A stretch of 64,000 nt of DNA. Origin: Candidatus Sulfopaludibacter sp. SbA3 (lineage in GTDB: Bacteria > Acidobacteriota > Terriglobia > Bryobacterales > Bryobacteraceae). Numbering within the stretch: position 1 is the stretch's first letter; each line of letters starts with the position of its first letter. The notes below the pieces were generated by a model. The model had not been told where the DNA came from and searched no databases. It worked only from the letters and a program-made list of their open reading frames with translations. The stretch covers positions 1-64,000 of the forward strand of contig CAMDCN010000023.1 of assembly GCA_945890485.1 (NCBI GenBank). Direction: 5' to 3'. The translations under genes were made by a program, and so were the position numbers. Below are positions 26,251 through 34,743 of this stretch, one piece after another.

Positions 26251-27801
26251 ATGCGCTATATAGCATTTCTTTTTCCCGTTCTGCTGGCGGCTCAGCAGGC
26301 GCTGATTCCAGCGGGCTCGTTTACGATGGGGCGGACGAAGACCACGCCGGATGACGCGACCAAAATGCGGCCGCAGGTTCTGCTCGACGACCGGCCGACG
26401 CGTTCGGTTTCGCTGCCGGCTTTTTACCTCGACACACATGAAGTGACCCATGCGCAGTACGCCGAATTCCTGGCTGCCTCGAAGCGCCCGGCGCCGTATC
26501 ATTGGAAACCCGAACTTGCCAAGTCCCCGGTGGCTATCTACAACGTGAGTTGGGAGGACGCCAAAGCCTACTGTGAGTTCCGCGGCAACCGGCTGCCCAC
26601 CGAGGCCGAATGGGAGCGGGCGGCGCGCGGGGGCCTGGAAGCGCAAGACTATCCCTGGGGGGACAAGTTCGACGCGAAGCTACTGCGCAGCGGCACCGAT
26701 CGTGGCCCCGGCGAACCCGGGAAGTTTCCGCCCAACGCCTTCGGGCTGTACGATATGGCGGGTAACATGGCCGAATGGACCGCGGACTGGTTCGAGCGGG
26801 AGGCGTATCGCAAGGGCGGCCCGCCAGAGACAGGCCTTTATAAGGTCATCCGGGGAGGGGCTTGGTCAGATCAGCCCCGGCGCGTCACCGTCTTTTTCCG
26901 CAACTGGGTGCGCCCCACCATGCGCCAGCCCAATATCGGTTTCCGCTGCGCCCGCACGGTGGATCCGGAAGCCGAAATCAACCGGCTCATCTCCAACTTC
27001 GCCGGCACGGTATCCATCTACGCGAAGAACCTGGCGACCGGGGCCACCTACGGCAAACGCGAGAACGAAAAGGTTCGCACGGCGAGCACCATCAAGCTGC
27101 CAATCCTGATCGCCATCGCCCAAGCCGTGCACGACGGCAAGGCGTCTTGGGAGGAACCTATCGTCCTTGATAAGGAGGAGATTGTGTCCGGCTCGGGCGT
27201 CATTCGCGAGTTTACCCCGGGGCAGAAATTTCCACTGCGCGACGTTGCAAACCTCATGATCGTGGTCAGCGACAACACATGCACTAATCTCTTGCTTGAA
27301 CGGTTCACGGCCGACTATGTGAACGAGGTGATGGACCGTTACGGCTTTGCCAACACTCGCTCGAACCGCAAAATCATGGGCGACGGCAAGAACCTGAAAC
27401 CAAATCCGGGCGGCTGGAGCAAGTTCAGCCAGCAGGGCGATAACAAGAAATATGGCATTGGCGTCACTACCCCGGCCGAAATGGGTCGCATTCTCGAGGC
27501 GCTCGATCAGGGTAAGCTTGTCAGCCCGGAGGCCTCTAAGAACATTCTTGATATCCTCCGCCGTCAGCAGTACACGGACGGCATCGGCCGCCATGAAGGG
27601 CGTCCGGTGGCCAGCAAAAGCGGCGCGCTCGATGCGCTTCGTAGCGACGTCGGTATTATCTACGGCAAGAAGGCGAAGCTCGTCGTGGCCATCACTGTGG
27701 ACGGTATGCCCAAGACGGACTACAGCCCCGACAACCTCGGAAATATCCTGATCTCTCAACTTACCAGTCACTTAGCGGCGAAACTCGGCCCTCTCGACTA
27801 G
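26251..27801 (+). CDS. Fusion: FGE/SUMF1-like domain plus serine beta-lactamase-like domain
   Basis: A 516-residue exported protein (signal 1-15) with two domains not usually joined. Residues about 18-236 form an FGE-sulfatase/SUMF1-type domain (LDTHEVTHAQYAEFL, RLPTEAEWERAARGG, FGLYDMAGNMAEWTADW, VIRGGAWSDQPRR, IGFRCAR). The active-site cysteine pair of true formylglycine-generating enzymes is absent around IRGGAW, so that activity is unlikely. Residues about 240-516 resemble a class A beta-lactamase/serine hydrolase: STIK (S279, K282), SDN (340-342) and KSG (456-458). No Omega-loop ExxLN is evident, so penicillin hydrolysis is doubtful and a peptidase or esterase role is possible. The ATG abuts the DUF1501 stop. 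Confidence 0.85.
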   Translation: MRYIAFLFPVLLAAQQALIPAGSFTMGRTKTTPDDATKMRPQVLLDDRPTRSVSLPAFYLDTHEVTHAQYAEFLAASKRPAPYHWKPELAKSPVAIYNVSWEDAKAYCEFRGNRLPTEAEWERAARGGLEAQDYPWGDKFDAKLLRSGTDRGPGEPGKFPPNAFGLYDMAGNMAEWTADWFEREAYRKGGPPETGLYKVIRGGAWSDQPRRVTVFFRNWVRPTMRQPNIGFRCARTVDPEAEINRLISNFAGTVSIYAKNLATGATYGKRENEKVRTASTIKLPILIAIAQAVHDGKASWEEPIVLDKEEIVSGSGVIREFTPGQKFPLRDVANLMIVVSDNTCTNLLLERFTADYVNEVMDRYGFANTRSNRKIMGDGKNLKPNPGGWSKFSQQGDNKKYGIGVTTPAEMGRILEALDQGKLVSPEASKNILDILRRQQYTDGIGRHEGRPVASKSGALDALRSDVGIIYGKKAKLVVAITVDGMPKTDYSPDNLGNILISQLTSHLAAKLGPLD

Positions 27802-27813
27802 TACAATAAAGGG

Positions 27814-28263
27814 ATGAAACGTCCGTCGATCTTGTTCGTTTGCATTGGGAACGCCTGCCGGAGCCAGATGGCCGAAGGGTTGGCGCGTTTCTATGGCAAG
27901 GACGATGTCGAGGTCTCCAGCGCGGGCATGATGCCGCTCAGCACGGTTCCAACGCTTACTCGCCGGGTCATGCTCGAAAAAAACATTCCCATTGACGAAC
28001 AATATCCGAAGGGAATTGAACTGTTCCGGCACCAGACCTTTGACCGGATCATCAACATGAGCGGAATGATGATGCCTTCGGGGATTATTGGCCAAGTGGA
28101 TGACTGGGTGGTGGCCGATCCCTATGGCCGCAGCGAGGGTGCCTATCGGCAAGTTCGCGATCATTTAGAGCCTCGGGTGATGAAGCTTTTGCTGGAGTTT
28201 CGCAACCGTCCGGCGGCTCCTCCGGAGCCCCGTCCCGGTCGCCTAAAATTGCGTGGCGTCTAG
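27814..28263 (+). CDS. Low-molecular-weight protein phosphatase family protein
   Basis: A 149-residue enzyme of the low-molecular-weight tyrosine phosphatase/arsenate reductase family. The P-loop CIGNACRS (C10 nucleophile, R16) and the general-acid motif ADPYGRSEGAY (D102) are both intact. The usual second Cys after the loop occurs at C15. It could dephosphorylate proteins or, less likely, reduce arsenate; no ars genes are nearby. It starts 12 bases after the fusion gene and is followed by the tRNA promoter, so it is probably the last gene of the receptor run. Confidence 0.85.
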   Translation: MKRPSILFVCIGNACRSQMAEGLARFYGKDDVEVSSAGMMPLSTVPTLTRRVMLEKNIPIDEQYPKGIELFRHQTFDRIINMSGMMMPSGIIGQVDDWVVADPYGRSEGAYRQVRDHLEPRVMKLLLEFRNRPAAPPEPRPGRLKLRGV

Positions 28264-28264
28264 G

Positions 28265-28294
28265 TTGACAGTTCCGGAACACGCTTGATATTAT
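28265..28294 (+). promoter_or_regulatory. Promoter of the tRNA-Leu gene
   Basis: A consensus TTGACA (28265-28270) and TATTAT (28289-28294) are separated by 18 bases, 20 bases before the mature tRNA start. The -35 box begins at the stop of the phosphatase gene. Confidence 0.75.
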
Positions 28295-28314
28295 TGAGTT
28301 TAGTCACTCATCGT

Positions 28315-28401
28315 GCGGATGTGGCGGAATTGGCAGACGCGCTAGATTCAGGTTCTAGTACTCGCAAGGGTGTGAAGGTTCAAGTCCTTTCATCCGCACC
28401 A
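28315..28401 (+). tRNA. tRNA-Leu (anticodon CAG)
   Basis: An 87-nt tRNA with an encoded CCA end. The acceptor stem GCGGATG pairs with CATCCGC (28391-28397). The anticodon stem CTAGA/TCTAG encloses the loop TTCAGGT, so the anticodon is CAG (28349-28351) and decodes CUG. A long variable arm (class II) and the T-arm GGTTCAAGTCC are present, as expected for leucine. Confidence 0.97.
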
Positions 28402-28425
28402 TTAAACGGATTTATCTCATATCAG

Positions 28426-28446
28426 GCGTCCCTCCGGGACGCTTTT
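28426..28446 (+). terminator. Intrinsic terminator after tRNA-Leu
   Basis: Stem GCGTCCC/GGGACGC with a three-base loop TCC, followed by TTTTCCGTTTTT. It begins 24 bases after the tRNA CCA and precedes the convergent kinase gene. Confidence 0.85.
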
Positions 28447-28465
28447 CCGTTTTTAAAGAGTATTC

Positions 28466-29734
28466 TCAACCTGTTCGCCTGATCGGCAAACGCACGGCGA
28501 ACATGGTTCTTCCCGCCCGCGATTCCACCCGCACCGACCCCTCGTGCGCTCGCACGATCCGCCGTACGAGATCCAAGCCCAATCCAGTACCTTCCCCCAC
28601 TCCCTTTGTTGTAAAGAACGGATCAAATATTCGGCTTCGAATATCCGCCGGTATCCCTGGCCCGCTGTCGGCAATTTCCACCGTCACCGTCTGTCCATCC
28701 CCAAACGCCCTCACTTGCAGCACCCGTTCGTCGTCTGGCATCCCCTCCATCGCATCCAGCGCATTGTCGATCAAATTCGTCCAGATCTGGTTTAACTCGC
28801 TGCCGTTCCCCTGCACCCCCGGCAACCCCTCCGCAAACTCCCGTTTCACGGTCACACCTTGCCTCAATCGGTGCTGAAAGATCCGCAGCGTCACCTCGAG
28901 CCCCTCCACCAGGTCCACCTCCCGCGTCGGCGTCTGGTCCATGTAGGTGTAGGACTTCACCGCATGGATTAGCTCCGAAATCCGTCCCGCCGCTTCTTCG
29001 ATTTCCCGCGTCAGCGCCCCGATCTCCCGGTCCCGCACCACTCTCCGCAGCTCCTCCTCCGATAACCCTTCCGGTGAAATCCCCGCTTCCACCAACCCCC
29101 CAGCCAATCCTTCGTCCATGGCCCGCGCCCGAAGCCATTCCTCCATCGCCTCTTCACGGTCCGCCCGCTCTAACGCGTCCAACTCCACCGGCGCCGGCAC
29201 GTCGCCCCATAGCTCCCGCAATCGCGCCGCGGATCGCCCCACCGCCGCCGCCGGGTTATTCAGCTCGTGCGCTAACCCCGCCGATAGCTTGCCGAGTGCC
29301 TGCAACTTCGCGGCCTGCTCGTCCATCTGGGTTGATTCGCGCGTCCGGTCCGTCATCTCCGACACCAGTTTCTGCGCTACGCAGGGAGCCCGATACACTA
29401 ACTCCCGCAGAAACCGGGCGTCCATCGCGGCAATGCGCGTATCCACCACCGCGCGTCCTTGCCCCCGGGATACCTTCATGCGTGAGAACGGCAGAACTCC
29501 CAAGGCCTGCCCGGTGCGTCGGACAAAGACACTGCCATATTTGTCCTCGGGACGCGAATGATGGATCTCTCCGGCTAGTATGACCAAAAACTCGTTGACC
29601 GCATCGCCGGGCTCGACGAACACTGTGCCCGCCGACAACTCCCGCACGGTCATCCGCTCCGCAATCCATTCGATCGCTTCGCGTGGATCCTCCGCAAACA
29701 GAGCCAGCCGCTGTAACTCGTCGGCTAACATCAC
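28466..29734 (-). CDS. Sensor histidine kinase with N-terminal cyclic-nucleotide-binding-like domain
   Basis: A 422-residue cytoplasmic kinase. The N-terminal domain (about 20-115) is of the cyclic-nucleotide-binding/CRP-like type (LSAGTVFVEPGD, FLVILAGEI). The dimerisation domain has an intact phospho-acceptor (AGLAHELNNP, H156), with an unusual helical insert of about 70 residues before the second half. The ATPase domain has the N box (IWTNLIDNALDA), the DSGPGIP G1 box and TTKGVGEGTGLGL. No transmembrane segment, so it senses an internal signal. The start is either GTG 29734 (GTGA overlap with the upstream gene) or ATG 29731. Coupling to the receiver-containing flavoprotein upstream suggests the two are signalling partners. 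Confidence 0.88.
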   Translation of the reverse strand: MMLADELQRLALFAEDPREAIEWIAERMTVRELSAGTVFVEPGDAVNEFLVILAGEIHHSRPEDKYGSVFVRRTGQALGVLPFSRMKVSRGQGRAVVDTRIAAMDARFLRELVYRAPCVAQKLVSEMTDRTRESTQMDEQAAKLQALGKLSAGLAHELNNPAAAVGRSAARLRELWGDVPAPVELDALERADREEAMEEWLRARAMDEGLAGGLVEAGISPEGLSEEELRRVVRDREIGALTREIEEAAGRISELIHAVKSYTYMDQTPTREVDLVEGLEVTLRIFQHRLRQGVTVKREFAEGLPGVQGNGSELNQIWTNLIDNALDAMEGMPDDERVLQVRAFGDGQTVTVEIADSGPGIPADIRSRIFDPFFTTKGVGEGTGLGLDLVRRIVRAHEGSVRVESRAGRTMFAVRLPIRRTG

Positions 29735-31326
29735 CGGTTCCTCATATACTGCCGGATGAAATACAGCACGATCGAACCCTCGCCAACGCTGTTGGCCACC
29801 CGCCGGATTGCGGCGTCCCGCACGTCTCCCACGGCAAACACTCCCTCCACGCTCGTTTCGAGCAGGTAGGGGTCCCGCTTTCCTGTCCGGGGCAGATTCA
29901 CGCCCGTTACGAGAAATCCTTTCTCATCCCGCTTCACCACCCCGTCCAGCCATTCCGTGTGCGGCTCCGCCCCGATGAACACGAACAACGCCACGGCCGG
30001 AACCGTCTTGTCGTCCGCCCCATCCTGCCGGATCGTGATGCTTTCGAGCCGCTCCTCGCCACTCACCGCCACCACTTCGGCGTTTGGAATTACATGGATA
30101 TTTGGAATCGTGGCAATCCGCTCATAGAGATAGTGCGACATCGACTTCGATAGCGCCTCGCCCCGAATGATCATCGTCACCGACCTCGCAATCTCCGAAA
30201 AATGCACCGCTGCCTGACCCGCGGAATTGGCTCCACCGACAATGTACACATCTTCGTCCTGGCACGAAGCTGCTTCCGTCGTCGCCGCGCCATAGTAGAC
30301 TCCCGCTCCCGTCAATCGGTCCAGTCCCGGAACGTCCAACCGCCGCCATTGCACCCCTGCTGCAATCACGACTGCGTGCGCCGCCAACTCCTGGCCGGTT
30401 GATAGCGTCACCACGCGATACTCCCCCTCGACTTTGAGGCTGACCGCTTCGGCCGGCGCAATCACCTCCGTGCCGAACCGCTTCACCTGCGTCACGCCTC
30501 GCCGCGCCAGGTCCGCGCCGCTTAACCCCGAAGGAAAACCCAAATAGTTTTCAATTCGCGAACTCAACCCCGCCTGGCCCCCGGCGGCTTCTTTCTCCAC
30601 CATGGCCGTCTTCAGACCCTCCGTGCTGCAGTAGAGCGCACAGGCCAACCCCGCCGGCCCCGCGCCCACCACCACGACATCGTAGAATCCGCGGCTCGGC
30701 GTCATGGCCAGCCCCAACTTCGTGGCCACGGCGGCCGTTTCCGGCCGCTCCATCACGCTCCCGTCAGGAAATACGACCAGCGGCATCTCTCCCGACTCTG
30801 CCTCAGGCTCCCGCCAGCGATAGGGCACTTGGCTCTTGGCCAAGAAGTCTTTGAGCCGGTGCGTTTCTGGCAACCATCGTGGCCCTACCACCTGCACCCC
30901 TTCGAACTCCGCGGGATTTGCCCCGGTCCATTCCTCCAACAGATCCGTCAGAACCGGATACAAGTGCTGTTCGGGCGGCGCCCAAGGCTTCATCAGGTAG
31001 TGGTTGAGCTTGATGGTGTTGATCGCGTCAATGGCGGCGTTAGAATCCGCATATGCCGTCAACAACACCCGTCGGGCCGCCGGTTGCAGTTGCATTGCCG
31101 CTTGCAGAAACTCCGTTCCGGTCATTCCTGGCATGCGCTGATCCACCAGAAACAGCGCCACGCGGTCGCCCCGAACGGTCAACTGCTTCACCAAATCCAG
31201 CGCCTTTCCGGGTGCATCCGCGGCCAACACCCGGTACTGTGCGCTGTACTTTGCCTTTAGGTCCCGCTCAACCGCCTTAAGAACGGACAAATCATCGTCC
31301 ACCGCCACCACGAAGGCCTTTTTCAT
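29731..31326 (-). CDS. Response-regulator receiver fused to thioredoxin-reductase-like FAD protein
   Basis: A 531-residue protein. An N-terminal receiver domain (about 4-128) has all phosphorylation residues (D11/D12, D62 in LVDQRMPG, T90, K113). A thioredoxin-fold-like segment without cysteines follows (about 143-207; VVGPRWLPETHRLKDFLA). The rest is a class II pyridine-nucleotide flavoprotein resembling thioredoxin reductase: FAD motif VVVVGAGPAGLA (217-228), a second nucleotide-binding GGANSAGQA (364-372) and the C-terminal GDVRD. The redox CXXC of thioredoxin reductases is missing: the equivalent segment reads YGAATTEAASC. So it may reduce another acceptor or act as a flavin sensor. Directly followed, with overlap, by the histidine kinase. 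Confidence 0.88.
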   Translation of the reverse strand: MKKAFVVAVDDDLSVLKAVERDLKAKYSAQYRVLAADAPGKALDLVKQLTVRGDRVALFLVDQRMPGMTGTEFLQAAMQLQPAARRVLLTAYADSNAAIDAINTIKLNHYLMKPWAPPEQHLYPVLTDLLEEWTGANPAEFEGVQVVGPRWLPETHRLKDFLAKSQVPYRWREPEAESGEMPLVVFPDGSVMERPETAAVATKLGLAMTPSRGFYDVVVVGAGPAGLACALYCSTEGLKTAMVEKEAAGGQAGLSSRIENYLGFPSGLSGADLARRGVTQVKRFGTEVIAPAEAVSLKVEGEYRVVTLSTGQELAAHAVVIAAGVQWRRLDVPGLDRLTGAGVYYGAATTEAASCQDEDVYIVGGANSAGQAAVHFSEIARSVTMIIRGEALSKSMSHYLYERIATIPNIHVIPNAEVVAVSGEERLESITIRQDGADDKTVPAVALFVFIGAEPHTEWLDGVVKRDEKGFLVTGVNLPRTGKRDPYLLETSVEGVFAVGDVRDAAIRRVANSVGEGSIVLYFIRQYMRNR

Positions 31327-31335
31327 TCCTCGAGT

Positions 31336-32064
31336 TTAGCGAATCGACAACGTGCCTCCATCTACCGGCAATCCTACGCCTGTAATAAACGCCGCCTCGT
31401 CGCTGCATAAAAACAGAGCGGCGTGGGCCATCTCTTCGGGTTGTGCCATGCGTCCGATCGGCTGTGCTTTTGATAACTTCTCAAACATCTCCGCTTCCCG
31501 GCCGGCGTAGTTCTTGGCAATAAAGCCGTCCACGAATGGCGTATGTACCCGCCCCGGCAACAAGGCATTGCACCGGATATTCTTATCGAGAAAATCTTTC
31601 GCCACCGAGTAAGTCATAGCGAGCACTGCGCCCTTACTCGTCCCGTACGCAAACCGGTCAGCAATCGCCATCACCGAGAGACACGAAGCCAGATTCAATA
31701 CAACGCCGCCCCCGTCTGCCACCATGTGCCTCAGCGCTGCCCGTAAGCAGTTTGCCGGCCCAAAGACGTTCACCCGCTGCACCCGCTCAAACTCTTCGGC
31801 TGAAGTCGTCAGCGCGTTCCCCACATGCGCAATTCCCGCATTGTTCACGAGAATATCGATCCGTCCCCGCCGCGCTCGAATGTCGTCCACCACGGCCTCC
31901 ACGCGTGCAGCGTCGGTGACGTCGCAGGCGATCTGCCCCTCGCCGGCCTCACGCTCGAGCACCTCCACTACGGCGCCCTCCGCTCGAAACCGCTCGACGA
32001 TTGCTAATCCGATGCCGGAAGCTCCGCCGGTTACGATCGCAACTTTCCCCTCTAGACGCCCCAT
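31336..32064 (-). CDS. SDR-family oxidoreductase
   Basis: A 242-residue classical short-chain dehydrogenase/reductase. The NAD(P)-binding motif TGGASGIG (12-19), NNAG (74-77), catalytic S127, Y140 and K144 (YGTSK) are present. The C-terminal FLCSDEAAFITGVGLPVDGG is characteristic. Substrate is unknown. Its ATG abuts the stop of the upstream SMP-30-like gene with no spacer, indicating co-expression; an oxidoreductase next to a lactonase-like propeller would fit sugar or lactone metabolism, but that is inference. Confidence 0.88.
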   Translation of the reverse strand: MGRLEGKVAIVTGGASGIGLAIVERFRAEGAVVEVLEREAGEGQIACDVTDAARVEAVVDDIRARRGRIDILVNNAGIAHVGNALTTSAEEFERVQRVNVFGPANCLRAALRHMVADGGGVVLNLASCLSVMAIADRFAYGTSKGAVLAMTYSVAKDFLDKNIRCNALLPGRVHTPFVDGFIAKNYAGREAEMFEKLSKAQPIGRMAQPEEMAHAALFLCSDEAAFITGVGLPVDGGTLSIR

Positions 32065-33018
32065 CTACCGGACCCCCGGCGCCTTGGCAGTCGCCTTGTA
32101 GATATAGCCTGTCACACGGGCCATATCGGAACTTGTCATGTAGAGAGTGTGATTGTCCGCTCCGCGGCCAAACTTCATATTCGTCAACGCCTTTTGCTCC
32201 GTAGTAAGTTTCTCGATGATCTGCCCCGCCGGAGTCAGCCTATAGGCGGTCCCGTGCGAGTAACAGGTCAACCAAATGTTGCCCAGTTCTTCTACATCCA
32301 TCCCGTCCGCCTGGCAGGGTTCGATGGTCGCCACTTCTTTTGCCGTCGTGTGCGAGCCATCCGCATTTAACTCGAAGGAGATAATCTTCGATGTGTTAAG
32401 CGCCGTGTTGTGGGCGACGTACAAAGACTGCCGGTTTGGGCTGAGGATGATCCCATTCGGACCGGTAATTTCCTGGCTGAATACTTTGGCTTTGCCCCCG
32501 GGAGGAATTTCGTAGATGGTCCCCTTCGGCGCGGTTCCATCATATCCATTGGGCGCCGTGAAATAGATGGTCCCGTTCGGATGTACCACCAGATCATTCG
32601 GCCCCTTGCTTACCCCCGGCGGCATCACGTCGAATCCCTCCGCGACAATGCTCACCTTCTTGTCGGGCGTCACCTTCAGGATCTGCTGCTCGCCTGTTGC
32701 TGTCACGTAGATATTGTCGTTGTCGTCCACCCACAGGCCCCCCGGCCCCTCTTTCGTGGCCACCGCCAGGTATTGCTTTGCCCCTTCTTTCGCCGTCCAC
32801 GAGACGATTCCCTTATACGTTCCCCGGGAAGTGAAATACAAAGTTCCCTTCGAATCAATCGCCGGGCCCTCCGTATTCCCCCAGGAAGCATCGGTCGCGA
32901 TGAGCTGCGCCGCGGTTTCCGGGATCACCGTCGCAGATCCCTTGAACGGGGGCTCCGCTGACTTACAACCGGCGAGCATCAGGCCCAGCAAGGGCAGGGA
33001 AGTCAGAATGGTACGCAT
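32065..33018 (-). CDS. SMP-30/gluconolactonase-like lipoprotein
   Basis: A 317-residue exported propeller with a lipobox (LGLMLAGC, Cys18) followed by the six-bladed SMP-30/gluconolactonase/LRE-like pattern. Landmarks are GNTEGPAIDSKGTLYFTS, the GPGGLWVDDNDNIYVT repeat, GPNDLVVHPNGTIYFTAP and GPNGIILSPNRQSLYVA. The Glu in EGPA and Asn residues in GPND are the positions that bind the metal in lactonases. Start at 33018 is chosen because it begins a normal lipoprotein signal peptide. The divergent amidase gene starts 59 bases away. Confidence 0.85.
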   Translation of the reverse strand: MRTILTSLPLLGLMLAGCKSAEPPFKGSATVIPETAAQLIATDASWGNTEGPAIDSKGTLYFTSRGTYKGIVSWTAKEGAKQYLAVATKEGPGGLWVDDNDNIYVTATGEQQILKVTPDKKVSIVAEGFDVMPPGVSKGPNDLVVHPNGTIYFTAPNGYDGTAPKGTIYEIPPGGKAKVFSQEITGPNGIILSPNRQSLYVAHNTALNTSKIISFELNADGSHTTAKEVATIEPCQADGMDVEELGNIWLTCYSHGTAYRLTPAGQIIEKLTTEQKALTNMKFGRGADNHTLYMTSSDMARVTGYIYKATAKAPGVR

Positions 33019-33077
33019 AGCGCCCCCCAGCGTATGCAAACTGCACCCTGCATTGCAACCCATGCGAAACTTTATCG

Positions 33078-34739
33078 ATGCTCCGCCGCGACCTCGCCCG
33101 ACTCGTGCCTGCCCTCGCCCTTCTCCTTTCCGAGTCCTCCGCCCAACAACCCACCGGTATTACCAAGGACCAACTCCGCCAAGCCCTCGCCCTCGTCAGC
33201 CTTGAGTTCAAAGATGATTATCTCGACCTCATGCTTCCGAACGTGAACCGCGCCCTCGCCAACATCACGGATCTCCGCGCCCTCCCCATCCCTCTCGACA
33301 CTCCTCCGGCCTTTCGCTTCGACCCGCTTCTGCCGGGTGAAAAGCTTCCTCCCGCCGGCCCTTTTCTCGCCACCCCGCCTGCCATTCTCCCCCGATTCAA
33401 GAAGCCCGCCGAACTCGCCTTCCAGCCTGTCACCCAACTCGCTGCCCTACTCCGCGCCCGCCGAGTCACTTCCCGCCAGTTGACCCAGTTCTATCTCGAC
33501 CGGTTGAAAGAGCACTCCCCCGCGCTCACCTGTACCGTTACTCTCACCGAAGCCAAAGCCCTCGACGCCGCGGCACAGGCCGACCGGGAGATTCGCCAGG
33601 GCAAGCTGCGGGGTCCGCTCCACGGCATTCCGTACGGCGTGAAAGACCTGTTTGCTTCCAAAGGTTACAAAACAACCTGGGGAGCCGAGCCCTTCGCCGA
33701 CCAGATGATCGACTACGACGCCACCGTCATCGAACGCTGTGACAAAGCCGGCGCCGTCCTGCTGGCCAAACTGTCAATGGGCGCCCTGGCTATGGGCGGG
33801 CAGTGGTTTGGCGGGCTCACCAAGACCCCCTGGAATTTGGAGCAGACTTCCTCCGGCTCCTCGGCCGGTTCCGGTGCCGCCACCGCCGCCGGCCTCGTCG
33901 GCTTTGCCATTGGCACCGAAACCCTCGGCAGCATCATCACCCCGTCGACGCGCTGCGGCATCACCGGCCTCCGGCCTACCTTCGGAAGAGTCTCCCGCCA
34001 CGGAGCCATGGCGCTCTCCTGGACGATGGACAAGATCGGCCCCATGACCCGCTCTGTCGCCGACGCCATGCTCGTCCTGCGCGCCATCGAAGGCCCGGAC
34101 CCCCTTGATCCGACCACTCAAACCCGGGCTCCCCTGGCCTGGTCTCCGAGCTATCCGCTTTCGCGACTGAAGATTGGCGTTCTGCAAGCCGACTTCGACA
34201 AGATCGAAAACGCCGAGCGGAAGCAGGTTTACACCGATGCTCTCGCCAGCCTCAGTAAGGCGGGCGCCAAACTCACCCCGATTGCGCTGCCGGATTTCCC
34301 CCTCGCCGGGCTTCTGCTGATGCTCAACGCCGAAGGGGCCGCCGCTTTTGACGACATCACGCGCGATGACCGCGTGGCCCTGCTCTCCGGTCAAAAGGCC
34401 TCCGACTGGCCCAACTCATTCCGTTCCTCGCGCACCATTCCTGCCGTCGAGTACATCCGTTCGGCGCGCGCCCGGACTCTCCTGATGCAAACCTGGGCCA
34501 AGTTCCAAACCGGGTGGGACGTCTTGGTTTCCCCCACCGGCAGCCCTAGCCTGACCATGACCAACCTCACCGGCCACCCTCAGATCGTCGTCCCCTGCGG
34601 CTTCGTCAACGGAAACGAACCCACGGGCCTGCTGTTCACTGGCCGCTTGTACGAAGAAGGCAAAATGGCCCGCATCGCCCACGCCTTTCAATCCACCACG
34701 AAGTGGCACACTTTGATGCCGCCCCTCTTTAAGGTCTAA
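33078..34739 (+). CDS. Exported amidase (amidase-signature family)
   Basis: A 553-residue amidase-signature enzyme. A signal-like N-terminus (LARLVPALALLLSESSAQ) and about 110 extra residues precede the AS core. The catalytic triad is visible: K189 (YGVKDLF), the cis-Ser block TSSGSSAGSG (257-266) and nucleophile S285 in GTETLGSI. It would hydrolyse amide bonds, but the substrate is not predictable; its export and the N-terminal extension separate it from GatA. It lies four bases before a CocE-like hydrolase gene, so the two likely act together on extracellular substrates. Confidence 0.88.
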   Translation: MLRRDLARLVPALALLLSESSAQQPTGITKDQLRQALALVSLEFKDDYLDLMLPNVNRALANITDLRALPIPLDTPPAFRFDPLLPGEKLPPAGPFLATPPAILPRFKKPAELAFQPVTQLAALLRARRVTSRQLTQFYLDRLKEHSPALTCTVTLTEAKALDAAAQADREIRQGKLRGPLHGIPYGVKDLFASKGYKTTWGAEPFADQMIDYDATVIERCDKAGAVLLAKLSMGALAMGGQWFGGLTKTPWNLEQTSSGSSAGSGAATAAGLVGFAIGTETLGSIITPSTRCGITGLRPTFGRVSRHGAMALSWTMDKIGPMTRSVADAMLVLRAIEGPDPLDPTTQTRAPLAWSPSYPLSRLKIGVLQADFDKIENAERKQVYTDALASLSKAGAKLTPIALPDFPLAGLLLMLNAEGAAAFDDITRDDRVALLSGQKASDWPNSFRSSRTIPAVEYIRSARARTLLMQTWAKFQTGWDVLVSPTGSPSLTMTNLTGHPQIVVPCGFVNGNEPTGLLFTGRLYEEGKMARIAHAFQSTTKWHTLMPPLFKV

Positions 34740-34743
34740 CCGT

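Noticed and set aside
26251-26965. Functional formylglycine-generating enzyme (sulfatase maturation)
   Set aside because: The active-site Cys pair is missing around the IRGGAW segment and there is no sulfatase gene nearby, so I call only an FGE-like domain.
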